Shown here: piece after piece, positions 27,074 to 36,160 of the stretch
Position numbering within the stretch: position 1 is the first letter of the stretch
Layout of the letters: each line of letters starts with the position of its first letter
NCBI RefSeq assembly: GCF_001612785.1
Contig: NZ_BDBC01000017.1
Location: 245,486-309,485 of the forward strand
From: Nocardia beijingensis NBRC 16342
Lineage (GTDB): Bacteria; Actinomycetota; Actinomycetes; Mycobacteriales; Mycobacteriaceae
Reading direction: 5' to 3'
DNA: 64,000 bases
Position numbers and translations under genes: made by a program
Notes under the pieces: generated by a model
The model's database searches: none
Told to the model about the DNA's origin: nothing
What the model saw: the letters and a program-made list of their open reading frames with translations, nothing else

Positions 27074-28105
27074 TCAGCGCTCGGCGAGCACCTCGCCGAT
27101 GTATCGGGCGACCGCCGCCACCGACGCGATCGTGCCCGGGTAGTCCATCCGGGTGGGTCCGAGCACACCCATACCGCCGAGTACCGCGCCCGCCGAGCCG
27201 TAGCCGGTCGACACCACCGAGGTACCGCGCATCTGCTCGACCTGCGTCTCCTCGCCGATCCGCACCGTGACCGTCCCCGGTTGCTGGGCCGCGGCGAGCA
27301 GTTTGAGCACGATCACCTGCTCCTCGAGCGCCTCCAGCACCGCGCGTAGCGAGCCGGGGAAACCGAAGTCGGCGGCGTTGCGGGTGAGGTTGGCGGTTCC
27401 GCCGAGCACCAATCGCTCCTCCGGGTGCTCCACCAAGGTCTCCACCAGCACCGTCGACACCCGCACCAGCACGTCGCGCAGCCGCAACGGAGCGTGCTCG
27501 GGCAGCTCGGCGACCGCGGCGGAGGCCGCGGCCAGGCGTTTGCCGTCCATCGCGCCGCCGAGCATGCCGCGCAGCGCGGCCAGATCCTCGTCGTCGATCA
27601 CCGCGCCGAGCTCGACCAAGCGCTGATCGACCCGGCCGGTGTCGGTGATCACCACCAGCAGCAGGCGCGCCGGGTTGAGCGCGACCACCTCGATGTGCCG
27701 CACCGTCGAGGCCGACACCGTCGGGTACTGCACGACGGCGACCTGCCTGGTCAGCTGGGCCAGCAAGCGGACGCCGCGGCGCAGCACGTCGTCGAGGTCG
27801 ACGCCGGACTCCAGGAACTCGAGGATCGCCCTGCGCTCCGCCGACGACAGCGGCTTCACCTCGGAGATCCGGTCCACGAATTGCCGGTAGCCCTTGTCGG
27901 TGGGAATGCGGCCGGAACTCGTGTGCGGCTGGGTGATGTAACCCTCCGCCTCGAGCACCGCCATGTCGTTGCGCACCGTCGCGCTGGAAACCCCCAGGTT
28001 GTGCCGCTCGACCAGCGTCTTCGACCCGATCGGCTCCTTGGTCGCGACATAGTCCGCGACGATGGCGCGCAGGACCTCGAAGCGCCGATCCTCGGTGCTC
28101 GACAT
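27074..28105 (-). CDS. hrcA: heat-inducible transcription repressor HrcA
   Basis: A 343-residue repressor. The N-terminal winged helix is [47 protein letters not shown], broken here only by normal turns, residues 7-55. The GAF-like domain ends with the family motif [11 protein letters not shown]. HrcA binds CIRCE elements upstream of groE and dnaK-type genes; in the 140 bases between hrcA and dnaJ only a CIRCE half-site (GCACTC at 27022-27027) is visible. The gene order hrcA-dnaJ-rsmE is standard for this group. Confidence 0.95.
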   Translation of the reverse strand: MSSTEDRRFEVLRAIVADYVATKEPIGSKTLVERHNLGVSSATVRNDMAVLEAEGYITQPHTSSGRIPTDKGYRQFVDRISEVKPLSSAERRAILEFLESGVDLDDVLRRGVRLLAQLTRQVAVVQYPTVSASTVRHIEVVALNPARLLLVVITDTGRVDQRLVELGAVIDDEDLAALRGMLGGAMDGKRLAAASAAVAELPEHAPLRLRDVLVRVSTVLVETLVEHPEERLVLGGTANLTRNAADFGFPGSLRAVLEALEEQVIVLKLLAAAQQPGTVTVRIGEETQVEQMRGTSVVSTGYGSAGAVLGGMGVLGPTRMDYPGTIASVAAVARYIGEVLAER

Positions 28106-28274
28106 CGGCCGCCACCTCCTCGCTTTCGTTCCCGTCCCGCCGTATCCGGCGCCGACGTCCCGCGGCCGCGACGCATCGCAGGCGAAACGCGGTTCGTCCG
28201 TTGATCCAGTCTAATTGTCGGCAACCGGATCGCTCGCCTGCAATGTAACCGCGGGAGGGCGGGGCGAAACGCGA

Positions 28275-29078
28275 TCAGCGAGGTACTGCGGCGTCGATCA
28301 CCGCGGCCACGGCGTCGGGCCGGGAGACCAGCGAGGCGTGCGAGGCGTCGATCTCGCTGGTGCGAGCCGCCATCCGCTGAGCCATGAAGCGCTGGGAGGA
28401 CGGCGGGATGACCCGGTCGGCCCCCGATATCAGATACCAGCTCGGCGTGCCCGGCCAGGACGGCGAGCCGGAGGGTTCGAGGTTGGCCTTCAGGGCGATG
28501 GAGTGCTGGTGGGCGATCATGTCCGCCGCGGTCGCCGGGTCCACATCCTGGGCGAAGACGGCGTTGAAGCTGTCGGGCGCGACATAGCCGTCCAGGTTCT
28601 TCCCGGCGACACCCGTCGCGTCGTCGACGACTTTCACCTGCAGCGCGGGCGGCAGCAACTGGCTGCCGGGGAACCGGATCGGATCGAGGGCTGCCTGCGC
28701 CACCTCGCCTTCCACCGGCGCGAACGCCGCGATGTACACCAGCGATTCGACCTTCGGATCGTGGATGTTGCTGATCACGAAGCCGCCGTAGGAGTGCCCG
28801 GCCAGCACGACGGGACCGCTGATCGTGTCCAGCGTGCGCTGCACGGCGGCCGCGTCGTAGGCGGGCCCGCGCAGGGGGTTCTCCGGCGTCAGCACGCGGT
28901 AGCCGCGCTCGCGCAGCACGGTGGCGACGCCGTCCCAGCTGGTGGTGTCGGCGAAGGCGCCGTGCACGAGCACGACGGTGGGCAGCGTTTGCGCCTGCGC
29001 GGGTCCGTCCGACACGGTGGCGGCGAGTGCGAGGGCGAGCGCGGCCACTGCGCGGCGCACGCGGCGAGTGTTCGTCAT
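28275..29078 (-). CDS. secreted alpha/beta hydrolase
   Basis: A 267-residue protein with a Sec signal peptide (RRVRRAVAALALALAATV, cleavage likely after AQAQ). The mature part is a compact alpha/beta hydrolase: VLVHGAFADTTSW, nucleophile S in AGHSYGGF, acid D in SGADRVIPP and His in DASHASLVSRPD. This matches the small esterase group that includes methyl-salicylate-like and pyrethroid hydrolases. The ATG at 29078 is chosen because the longer open frame would overlap the hydrolase upstream. It is 14 bases after that gene, so they are likely co-transcribed. Confidence 0.9.
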   Translation of the reverse strand: MTNTRRVRRAVAALALALAATVSDGPAQAQTLPTVVLVHGAFADTTSWDGVATVLRERGYRVLTPENPLRGPAYDAAAVQRTLDTISGPVVLAGHSYGGFVISNIHDPKVESLVYIAAFAPVEGEVAQAALDPIRFPGSQLLPPALQVKVVDDATGVAGKNLDGYVAPDSFNAVFAQDVDPATAADMIAHQHSIALKANLEPSGSPSWPGTPSWYLISGADRVIPPSSQRFMAQRMAARTSEIDASHASLVSRPDAVAAVIDAAVPR

Positions 29079-29092
29079 CGGGTCTGCGCTCC

Positions 29093-29914
29093 TCAGTTGT
29101 TCAGGAAGTCGAGCAGATCTGTGTTGAACGCCTTCTCGTAGTCGCCGCACAAGCCGTGCGGGGCCCCTGGGTACACCTTCAACCGGGCCCGCGGCAGCAG
29201 CTTCGCGGTCTTGGCGCCCGCGGCGGCGAACGGCACGATCTGGTCGTCGTCGCCATGCGCTACCAGCACCGGGATCTCGATGCTCGGCAGCTCGGCGGTG
29301 AAATCCGTTTCGGAGAACGCCTTGACGCAGTCGAACGCGCCCGCGAGCCCCACCTGCATGCCCATCAGCCAGAAGTGGTCGCGCAGCCCTTGCGATACCG
29401 TCGCGCCCGCGCGGTTGGCGCCGTAGAACGGGATCGACAGGTCCTTCCAGAACTGCGAACGATCGGCGGCCACGCCCGCGCGGATGTCGTCGAACGCCTC
29501 GATGGGCGTCCCTTCCGGGTTGCTCCCGGTCTTCAGCATCACCGGTGGGACCGCGCCGAGCAGCACCGCCTTGGCGACCCGCGACGTGCCGTGCCGGGAC
29601 AGGTACCTGGTCACCTCGCCGCCGCCGGTCGAATGCCCGACCAGCGTGGCGTCCTTGATGTCCAGCTCGTTGAGCACCGCGGCTAGGTCGTCGGCGTAGT
29701 GGTCCATGTCGTGCCCGTCCCACACGTCGCTGGAGCGGCCGTGCGCGCGCCGATCGTGGGCGATGGCGCGATAGCCGTTGCCTGCCACCAGCTTCATCTG
29801 GTTGTCCCATGCGTCGCCGTTGAGCGGCCAGCCGTGGCTGAACACCACCGGACGCCCGGCGCCCCAGTCCTTGTAGTAGATCTCGACGCCATCGGTGGTG
29901 GTGATCGTCGGCAT
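29093..29914 (-). CDS. non-heme chloroperoxidase-like alpha/beta hydrolase
   Basis: A 273-residue cytoplasmic hydrolase. It starts MPTITTTDGVEIYYKDWG, the chloroperoxidase/arylesterase opening. Catalytic residues are S in GHSTGGGEVTRYL, D in VAHGDDDQIVPF and H in YPGAPHGLCGDY. Family members show esterase and perhydrolase activity in vitro; true halogenation is a side reaction. The start at 29914 leaves a gap for the divergent AraC regulator, which probably controls this hydrolase pair. Confidence 0.92.
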   Translation of the reverse strand: MPTITTTDGVEIYYKDWGAGRPVVFSHGWPLNGDAWDNQMKLVAGNGYRAIAHDRRAHGRSSDVWDGHDMDHYADDLAAVLNELDIKDATLVGHSTGGGEVTRYLSRHGTSRVAKAVLLGAVPPVMLKTGSNPEGTPIEAFDDIRAGVAADRSQFWKDLSIPFYGANRAGATVSQGLRDHFWLMGMQVGLAGAFDCVKAFSETDFTAELPSIEIPVLVAHGDDDQIVPFAAAGAKTAKLLPRARLKVYPGAPHGLCGDYEKAFNTDLLDFLNN

Positions 29915-29962
29915 GACAGTTCCCTTCGATCTGGACGGATGATCGGCCGAACCGGGAATCGA

Positions 29963-29981
29963 TCGAACGAGCGCCGTTCGA
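29963..29981. promoter_or_regulatory. inverted repeat in hydrolase/AraC divergent region
   Basis: TCGAACG and CGTTCGA arms are separated by five bases. It lies 49 bases upstream of the hydrolase ATG and 129 bases upstream of the AraC ATG. It is a candidate regulator site; AraC proteins more often use direct repeats, so the link is uncertain. Confidence 0.35.
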
Positions 29982-30109
29982 CAGCGTATGCCGGGCGGCC
30001 GCCGGAAAAACGGCTGTGCGTGCACGAACTTCGGCTCTGAATGCACGGCCCGGCCGGCCGCTGCCGTGCGAGGATTGCCGAATCTGTCTCATTTGCGACG
30101 GAGGCTGTG

Positions 30110-31075
30110 ATGACGGTCGTGTTCGATTCGGACACCGTCGCGCCGCACGAGCGGGCGGCCGCGGTGGCCGCGGCGGTACAGGAGACGTCGGTCCCGTCCC
30201 ATGTCGTCCTGGACGGGCCGGACGAGCGTGTGCACGCCACGTTCGACGTGTGGCGGTTCGGCGAGGCCAGCGTCGTGCGCGCCAGCACCTCGGGCATCCA
30301 GCTGATCCGGACGCCGAAGCAGGTGCGGGCCTCCCCCGCGCCCGTGCTGGCGGTCGCGGTGCAGCAGGCGGGCGACGGACGGTACGAGCAGGGCGGCGTC
30401 CAGCGCGTCCTGCGACCCGGTGACCTGCACGTCATGGACCTGAACGCGCCCTACGACTTCGGTTGGCGCGGCGACGGCGCGTCGACCTGCCTCCAGGTGC
30501 CGCTCGATCAGCTCGGCCTGCCCGCCGATCTGATCGGTCAGGCCGCGGCCAGGGTGCGGGACAGCCCGCACTACCGGCTGGTGGCCGGCCACATCGCCCA
30601 GCTGACCGCCGACGCCGACGCGCTCAGCGCCGACCCGGCCGCGGCGCTGTCGGGCTGCGCCAGCATCGAGCTGATCCGGGGACTGCTGTTGTCGGCGGGC
30701 GCGGACGACGGCAACGGATCCGTCGTGCCGTCCGACGTCCTGCTGTCCCGGATCCGCGCCTACGTCCGGCGCAACCTGGCCGATCCCGAACTCGGGGCGG
30801 AGCAGATCGCCAAGGCGCACAACATGTCGGTCCGGCAGCTCTACAAGATCTGCGCGAACACCGAGTACCGCCTAGAACAGTGGATCATCGGGCAGCGGCT
30901 GGAGCAGGTACGTGGGGAACTGGCCCGGCCGGACCAGAAGCACCGGACGATCGCGATGATCGCGCGCCGTTGGGGCTTCCGCGATCCGTCGCATTTCGCC
31001 CGGCGCTTTCGCGCCGCCTATGGGCTCTCACCCCGGGAATGGCGCAGGACTGCCTCGGGCCGGGACGAGCCGTAA
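30110..31075 (+). CDS. AraC-family transcriptional regulator
   Basis: A 321-residue regulator with GGAGG before the ATG. Residues 1-190 contain an AraC_binding_2-type domain (DPAP-like TSGIQLIRTPKQVRAS and RPGDLHVMDLNAPYDF). The C-terminal double HTH has RIRAYVRRNLADPELGAEQIAKAHNMSVRQLYKI in two helices and the diagnostic IAMIARRWGFRDPSHFARRFRAAYGLSPREWR, split into its usual elements. It is divergent from the two hydrolase genes. The ligand is unknown. Confidence 0.93.
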   Translation: MTVVFDSDTVAPHERAAAVAAAVQETSVPSHVVLDGPDERVHATFDVWRFGEASVVRASTSGIQLIRTPKQVRASPAPVLAVAVQQAGDGRYEQGGVQRVLRPGDLHVMDLNAPYDFGWRGDGASTCLQVPLDQLGLPADLIGQAAARVRDSPHYRLVAGHIAQLTADADALSADPAAALSGCASIELIRGLLLSAGADDGNGSVVPSDVLLSRIRAYVRRNLADPELGAEQIAKAHNMSVRQLYKICANTEYRLEQWIIGQRLEQVRGELARPDQKHRTIAMIARRWGFRDPSHFARRFRAAYGLSPREWRRTASGRDEP

Positions 31076-31078
31076 CGG

Positions 31079-31288
31079 TCAGTCGGAGGGTTTCGCCTGC
31101 TTGCCCGCGAGAGCGTCCAGACCGAGCATCGCCAGCAGTGATTCGCAGTCGGCGGCGTTCTCCGCGTAGCTGGCGACGGTGCGGGCGGCGACGGCGCACT
31201 GGCGCGCGTTCTCCGCTTTCTCCGCTGCTCGCGCCTCCGCGAACTCGCCCGGTTCATGGATGAGGGTGAAGTGTGGTGCCGAGGCCAT
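31079..31288 (-). CDS. small hypothetical protein, coiled helix type
   Basis: A 69-residue protein with AAGGAG seven bases before the ATG at 31288. It is alanine- and glutamate-rich (GEFAEARAAEKAENARQCAV), probably one long helix followed by a shorter one with two cysteines. No known domain. Its stop is three bases from the stop of the AraC gene on the other strand. The clear ribosome site and non-random composition support a real gene; function unknown. Confidence 0.7.
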   Translation of the reverse strand: MASAPHFTLIHEPGEFAEARAAEKAENARQCAVAARTVASYAENAADCESLLAMLGLDALAGKQAKPSD

Positions 31289-31458
31289 GAGTCTCCTTGG
31301 GGGTTGGTCGCAGACTACGCGGCCGGTGCTCGCCGTGTTACCCGAACGAGACATAAAGTGCACCGCCTTGCCCGGACCGTGATCCGGTGCATGAATGGCA
31401 CATGGCGGAGAGGTCACGCGCGATCGGCCTCCGTCCTGTGCCACGCGCGAGTCGCGGA

Positions 31459-32667
31459 TCAGCCGAGCAGGTCGCGGACGACGCCGTCGGCGAGCAGACG
31501 GCCGCGGTCGGTGAGCACGAGCCGGTCGTCCGGGGTGCGAAGGGCGAGGCCGTCGGCGACCACGCGGTCGACGGCGGCGAGCGCGGAGGCAGCCAGCTCG
31601 GCCATGGGCAGGCCGGTGCGCAGCCGGACGGCCAGCATGACCCGCTCGGTGTAGCGCTCGTCCGCGCTCAGCGCCTCCCAGCCCGCGGCGGGCAGCCCGC
31701 CCCCGCCGACGCGATCGGCGTACCGAGCGGGGTGTTTCACGTTCCACCACCGCACCCCGCCGACGTGACTGTGCGCGCCGGGCCCGGCGCCGAGCCAGTC
31801 TCCGCCGTCCCAGTAGCCGAGGTTGTGCCTACAGACCGCCGCGTCGTCGACGGCCCAGTTGGACACCTCGTACCAGCCGAATCCCGCCGAGCGCAGTCGC
31901 GCGTCGATGCGCTCGTAGCGGGCGGCGAGCACGTCCTCGTCGGGCGCGGGCAACTCGCCACGGCGCACCCGCCGGGCCAGCGCGGTGCCGTCCTCCACGA
32001 TCAGCGAGTAGGCCGAGACGTGATCGACGCCCGCGCCGAGCACCGCGTCCAGGCTGGCGTCCAGATCGGCGTCGCGCTCACCCGGCGTCCCGTAGATCAG
32101 ATCGAGGTTGACGTGCTCGAATCCCGCGGCCCGCGCCTCCAGCGCTGCGGCGACCGCACGGCCGGGGGTGTGCGTGCGGTCGAGCACCTTGAGCACGTGG
32201 GCCGCGGCGGACTGCATGCCGAGCGACACCCTGGTGAACCCGGCGGCGCGGATGCGCTCGAAGAATTCCGGCGAGGTCGATTCGGGATTGGACTCCGTGG
32301 TGACCTCCGCCCCGGCGGCGAGGGTGAACTCGGCGCGCACGGCGTCCAGCACCGCGGCGAGCCCGTCGCCGCCCAGCAGCGAGGGCGTCCCACCGCCGAC
32401 GAAGACGGTGGACACTTCCGGCGTCGCGGTGGGCAGCGCCGCGAACTCCGTGGCCGCGGTCGCCAGCTCGCCCCGCAACGCCGTCAGCCACGACTGCGGC
32501 GAGGCCGAGGTGCCGAGTTCGCCCGCGGTGTAGGTGTTGAAATCGCAGTAACCGCACCGCGTGGCGCAGAACGGCACGTGCACATAGATCCCGAACGGCC
32601 CGGCGCCGAAGTCGCGTAGCACCGGAGCGGAGGTGTCGGTGCTCGCGGTGGCGGCGGAAGAACTCAC
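31459..32667 (-). CDS. hemW: radical SAM heme chaperone HemW
   Basis: A 402-residue HemN-family radical SAM protein. The cluster motif is CATRCGYC (CxxxCxxC) with FGIYVHVPF just before it. TVFVGGGTPSLL and TTESNPES mark the radical SAM barrel, and the ITEHV-like region and winged C-terminal HemN domain follow. The single-motif, short form and the absence of the extra CxxxCxxCxC of true HemN favour HemW, which inserts heme into target proteins. The GTG at 32667 is chosen; the frame is open to 32730. I recall a hemN-like gene close to nirA in mycobacteria. Confidence 0.93.
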   Translation of the reverse strand: MSSSAATASTDTSAPVLRDFGAGPFGIYVHVPFCATRCGYCDFNTYTAGELGTSASPQSWLTALRGELATAATEFAALPTATPEVSTVFVGGGTPSLLGGDGLAAVLDAVRAEFTLAAGAEVTTESNPESTSPEFFERIRAAGFTRVSLGMQSAAAHVLKVLDRTHTPGRAVAAALEARAAGFEHVNLDLIYGTPGERDADLDASLDAVLGAGVDHVSAYSLIVEDGTALARRVRRGELPAPDEDVLAARYERIDARLRSAGFGWYEVSNWAVDDAAVCRHNLGYWDGGDWLGAGPGAHSHVGGVRWWNVKHPARYADRVGGGGLPAAGWEALSADERYTERVMLAVRLRTGLPMAELAASALAAVDRVVADGLALRTPDDRLVLTDRGRLLADGVVRDLLG

Positions 32668-32769
32668 CTGTCCAGTGTGAACGTCGCCGCGACCGCGCCG
32701 GCGGCCGGGACTCCGGTACTCACCGGACACCCCGGCTCACCCGGAGGCGACCACCATTCGAAGCCCGGT

Positions 32770-33177
32770 TCAGTCGGCCACGACCGGGGTGTTCTGGTTC
32801 GCGGTGAGCAACCACCGGCCGTCCTCCTTGCACATGACGTACATCGGGCTGCCTTCGCTGTCCAGCACGCCGTCGGCGGTGAAATAGCGCTGGCGCACCT
32901 TCACCGCCGCCACGTCCGGGCGGATGAACAGCACGTGCTCCACTTCGTAGGTCGCCGTGCCGTGCGCGGTGGCTCCCGGCAGCACCCGGTCGGTGAACTC
33001 GGCGATCGCCGCCCGCCCATAGAGCCGTTTGCCGTGCCCGGTGGTCCAGATCGCGTCCGCGCGGAACAGCGCGATGAATTCGTCGACCAGCTCGTTGCGC
33101 TGGGCGTGCTCGACGCTCGCGACCACCGCGCGGATGGCTTCGAGTTCGGCGGTGGTGTCGACAGCTGCGGTACTCAT
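32770..33177 (-). CDS. SnoaL-like / SgcJ-EcaC family protein
   Basis: A 135-residue NTF2-fold protein. It begins with a helix (AIRAVVASVEHAQRNELVDEF) followed by FRADAIWTTGHGKRLYGRAAI and three strands ending in DGRWLLTANQNTPV, the DUF4440/SgcJ-EcaC pattern. Members include ketosteroid isomerase-like proteins and polyketide-associated proteins; the function here is unknown. The ATG at 33177 is used; the longer open frame upstream would run into the sulfate operon promoter region. Confidence 0.88.
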   Translation of the reverse strand: MSTAAVDTTAELEAIRAVVASVEHAQRNELVDEFIALFRADAIWTTGHGKRLYGRAAIAEFTDRVLPGATAHGTATYEVEHVLFIRPDVAAVKVRQRYFTADGVLDSEGSPMYVMCKEDGRWLLTANQNTPVVAD

Positions 33178-33317
33178 GGCGTCGAGCGTCCAACCTCCAC
33201 TCCACTCGAGGTCAAGCGAGGTGCGCGACATCACAGATGGGGCGGTGGCCTTATCACGCGCCCGATCGGGGCCGTGAACTATGACTGCCGTCACAAACCG
33301 GGTCGAGCGTCCAGGGG

Positions 33318-33341
33318 ATTTCCCGCTGAATCGCGGGAAAT
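33318..33341. promoter_or_regulatory. 9-6-9 inverted repeat upstream of the sulfate reduction operon
   Basis: Perfect 9-bp arms ATTTCCCGC and GCGGGAAAT are separated by TGAATC. The centre lies about 61 bases before the leader-peptide ATG, which may also be the transcription start. That spacing fits an activator site upstream of a -35 region. It could equally serve the divergent SnoaL gene. The binding protein is unknown. Confidence 0.55.
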
Positions 33342-33377
33342 ACTGGACATGGGGTCGGAAGGCCATCGCTGACGTGG

Positions 33378-33383
33378 CACAAT
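33378..33383 (+). promoter_or_regulatory. -10-like hexamer for a leaderless transcript
   Basis: CACAAT (4 of 6 matches to TATAAT) ends 7 bases before the A of the leader-peptide ATG. Transcription from the usual distance would start on or next to that ATG, producing a leaderless leader-peptide message, as is common in mycobacteria. Confidence 0.45.
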
Positions 33384-33390
33384 AGGCCGC

Positions 33391-33483
33391 ATGCGCGCTT
33401 TGGAGATTCGACTGGTGGCCCGTCGCCACGTCGATTACAAGCGCGTCTGTAGCGCCTGCTGTCTGCCCGGTTCCCCCCGGTAG
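33391..33483 (+). CDS. cysteine-rich leader peptide upstream of nirA
   Basis: A 30-codon frame: start MRALEIRLVARRHVDYKR, then VCSACCLPGSPR and a TAG stop. It has the RRHVD-x3-RV-x-SAxC signature of actinobacterial putative leader peptides found ahead of sulfur genes. Three cysteine codons (20, 23, 24) cluster shortly before the stop, 125 bases before nirA. Published work in mycobacteria (from memory) shows such frames mediate cysteine-responsive attenuation of the downstream operon. It is too short for routine gene finding. Details of the RNA switch between stop and nirA were not resolved by eye. Confidence 0.85.
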   Translation: MRALEIRLVARRHVDYKRVCSACCLPGSPR

Positions 33484-33608
33484 CTCAGCGCGCCAGATCC
33501 CCGGGTCCCCGGCGATCCCGACTTCATCGGCCCGCTGACACCGCAGGCGTGAGTCAGCCCCTCGCGCCCCTCAGCAGGATGTACCACCCACCCCGCAGGA
33601 GCGACCCC

Positions 33609-35423
33609 ATGACGTCGAGCGCCGACGCCGGTCCGACCGATCAGCCCACGCCCGAATCCCAGCCGGAGCGCCGCGTGCGCCCCGAGCGCCCGGCCTCCGA
33701 ACGCCGGGTGCGCCCGGATCGGCCGCGTCCGGAGGCGACCACCACCGGACCCCGCGCGCGCACCGGCAAGCCCGTGCGCCGCAAGGCCGAGGGTCAGTGG
33801 GCGCTGGGTTACCGCGAGCCGCTGAACCCGAACGAGCAGTCCAAGAAGGACGACAACCCGCTCAACGTCCGGGCCAGGATCGAGAACATCTACGCCAAGA
33901 CCGGCTTCGACGGCATCGACAAGGGCGACCTGCGCGGCCGGTTCCGCTGGTGGGGCCTGTACACCCAGCGCGAGCAGGGCTACGACGGCAGCTGGACCGG
34001 TGACGAGAACATCGACCTGCTCGAGGCCAAGTACTTCATGATGCGCGTCCGCTGCGACGGCGGCGCGCTGAACCTCGCGCAGCTGCGCACGCTCGGCCAG
34101 ATCTCCACCGAGTTCGCCAGGGACACCGCGGACCTGTCCGACCGGGAGAACGTGCAGTACCACTGGATCGAGGTGGAGAACGTCCCCGAGATCTGGAAGC
34201 GGATCGAGGCGGTCGGCCTGAAGACCACCGAGGCGTGCGGCGACTGCCCGCGCGTGGTGCTCGGCTCGCCGCTGGCGGGCGAGTCGCTGAACGAGGTCAT
34301 CGACCCGACGCCGGCGATCGAGGAGATCGTGCGCCGCTACATCGGCAAGAAGGAGTACTCCAACCTGCCGCGCAAGTTCAAGACCGCGATCTCCGGCCAG
34401 CAGGACGTGGTGCACGAGATCAACGACGTGGCGTTCATCGGCGTCGTGCATCCCGAGCACGGCCCCGGCCTCGACCTGTGGGTCGGCGGCGGCCTGTCCA
34501 CGAACCCGATGCTCGCCAAGCGGGTGGGCGTGTGGGTGCCGCTGGATGAGGTGCCGGACGTGTGGGAAGCCGTCGTGTCGATCTTCCGCGACTACGGCTA
34601 CCGCCGCCTGCGCACCAAGGCGCGCCTGAAGTTCCTGATCAAGGACTGGGGCATCGAGAAGTTCCGCCAGGTGCTGGAGGACGAGTACCTGAAGCGCAAG
34701 CTCATCGACGGTCCCGCGCCCGAGCAGCCGACCAAGCCGATCGACCACGTCGGCGTGCAGCGGCTGCGCAACGGACTCAACGCCGTCGGCTTCTCCCCCA
34801 TCGCGGGGCGGGTGTCGGGCACCGTCCTGACCAAGGTCGCCGACGCGGTCGAGCGGATCGGCTCCGATCGCATCCGCTTCACCCCGTACCAGAAACTGAT
34901 CGTGCTCGACGTGCCCGACGACCGGGTCGACGCGCTGATCGACGAGCTGGAGCCGCTCGGCCTGCAAGCGCGGCCATCGCTGTGGCGGCGCAACCTGATG
35001 GCCTGCACCGGTATCGAGTTCTGCAAGCTCTCCTTCGCCGAGACGCGCAAGCGCTCCCAGGCGCTGGTGCCGGAGCTGGAGGAACGGCTGGCGGATATCA
35101 ACGCGCAGCTCGATGTCCCGATCACGATCAACATCAACGGCTGCCCGAACTCCTGCGCGCGCTCGCAGATCGCCGACATCGGGTTCAAGGGCCAGCTGGT
35201 CGACGACGGCGCCGGGAATCAAGTGGAGGGCTTCCAGGTTCACCTCGGCGGCAGCCTCGGCTTCGACAGCGCGTTCGGGCGCAAGCTGCGCCAGCACAAG
35301 GTCACCACCGGCGAACTCGGCGACTACATCGACCGGGTGGTGCGCAACTTCGTCAAGCAGCGTACGGACGGCGAACGGTTCGCCCAGTGGGCGGTCCGCG
35401 CCGACGAGGCCGACCTGAGATGA
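33609..35423 (+). CDS. nirA: ferredoxin-dependent sulfite reductase
   Basis: A 604-residue siroheme/[4Fe-4S] enzyme reducing sulfite to sulfide with six electrons from ferredoxin. The ATG at 33609 has AGGAG 8 bases upstream; the frame is open further up. The first 60 residues are a low-complexity basic extension. The cluster/siroheme ligands are C466-x5-C472 and C512-x3-C516. TTEACGDCPR carries the Cys expected in the Tyr-Cys pair of mycobacterial NirA, and NINGCPNSCARSQIADIG is typical. Coupled by ATGA to cysH. Sulfite rather than nitrite specificity follows from operon context. Confidence 0.95.
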   Translation: MTSSADAGPTDQPTPESQPERRVRPERPASERRVRPDRPRPEATTTGPRARTGKPVRRKAEGQWALGYREPLNPNEQSKKDDNPLNVRARIENIYAKTGFDGIDKGDLRGRFRWWGLYTQREQGYDGSWTGDENIDLLEAKYFMMRVRCDGGALNLAQLRTLGQISTEFARDTADLSDRENVQYHWIEVENVPEIWKRIEAVGLKTTEACGDCPRVVLGSPLAGESLNEVIDPTPAIEEIVRRYIGKKEYSNLPRKFKTAISGQQDVVHEINDVAFIGVVHPEHGPGLDLWVGGGLSTNPMLAKRVGVWVPLDEVPDVWEAVVSIFRDYGYRRLRTKARLKFLIKDWGIEKFRQVLEDEYLKRKLIDGPAPEQPTKPIDHVGVQRLRNGLNAVGFSPIAGRVSGTVLTKVADAVERIGSDRIRFTPYQKLIVLDVPDDRVDALIDELEPLGLQARPSLWRRNLMACTGIEFCKLSFAETRKRSQALVPELEERLADINAQLDVPITININGCPNSCARSQIADIGFKGQLVDDGAGNQVEGFQVHLGGSLGFDSAFGRKLRQHKVTTGELGDYIDRVVRNFVKQRTDGERFAQWAVRADEADLR

Positions 35424-36160
35424 GTGTCGACGGGAGATCAATTGTGACAACCGAACTCGCGGAAAAGCTGTCCGAGGACGAGCTCCGCGCCATCGCCGCG
35501 CGCGGCGCCGCCGAACTCGACGGCGCCTCGGCGACCGAACTCCTGCAGTGGACCGAGGACACCTTCGGCGGGAACTACATCGTGGCCTCCAACATGCAGG
35601 ACGGCGTGCTGGTGCACCTCGCCGCGGGCGTGCGCCCCGGCGTCGACGTGCTGTTCCTCGACACCGGCTACCACTTCGCCGAGACCATCGGCACCAGGGA
35701 CGCGGTGGAGGCCGTGTACGGGGTGAACGTGGTCAACGTCCGGCCGGAACACTCGGTAGCCGAACAGGACCGGCTGCTGGGCAAGGATCTGTTCGCCCGC
35801 GAGCCGAACGAATGCTGCCGGTTGCGCAAGGTCGTCCCGCTGAAGAAGTCGCTGGCGGGCTACAACGCCTGGGTCACCGGCATCCGCCGGGTGGAGGCGC
35901 CGACCCGCGCGAACGCGCCGCTGATCTCGTTCGACGAGGCATTCGGACTGGTGAAGATCAATCCGATCGCGCCGTGGTCCGACGACGAGATGCAGGACTA
36001 CATCGAAAAGCACGGCATCCTCGTCAATCCCCTGGTGGAGGAAGGGTATCCGTCCATCGGCTGCGCTCCGTGCACACGGAAGCCGGAGCCGGGATCCGAT
36101 CCGCGAAGCGGCCGTTGGGCCGGCCTCGCCAAGACCGAATGCGGGTTGCACCAATCATGA
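35420..36160 (+). CDS. cysH: APS reductase (assimilatory, [4Fe-4S] type)
   Basis: A 246-residue enzyme reducing adenosine 5'-phosphosulfate to sulfite with thioredoxin. The [4Fe-4S] ligand pattern of APS-specific enzymes is present: C132-C133 and C215-x2-C218. The catalytic Cys is C241 in TECGLH near the C-terminus. LFLDTGYHF and GIRRVEAPTR bind the nucleotide. The cysteine clusters distinguish it from PAPS reductases, consistent with no cysC kinase in the operon. ATGA overlaps join it to nirA upstream and cysD downstream. Confidence 0.96.
   Translation: MSVDGRSIVTTELAEKLSEDELRAIAARGAAELDGASATELLQWTEDTFGGNYIVASNMQDGVLVHLAAGVRPGVDVLFLDTGYHFAETIGTRDAVEAVYGVNVVNVRPEHSVAEQDRLLGKDLFAREPNECCRLRKVVPLKKSLAGYNAWVTGIRRVEAPTRANAPLISFDEAFGLVKINPIAPWSDDEMQDYIEKHGILVNPLVEEGYPSIGCAPCTRKPEPGSDPRSGRWAGLAKTECGLHQS

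Noticed and set aside
33435..35450. 671-codon minus-strand frame opposite nirA.
   Set aside because: Shadow of nirA; rich in Arg, Val, Gly, Asp and His as expected from reversed GC-rich codons, with no domain.
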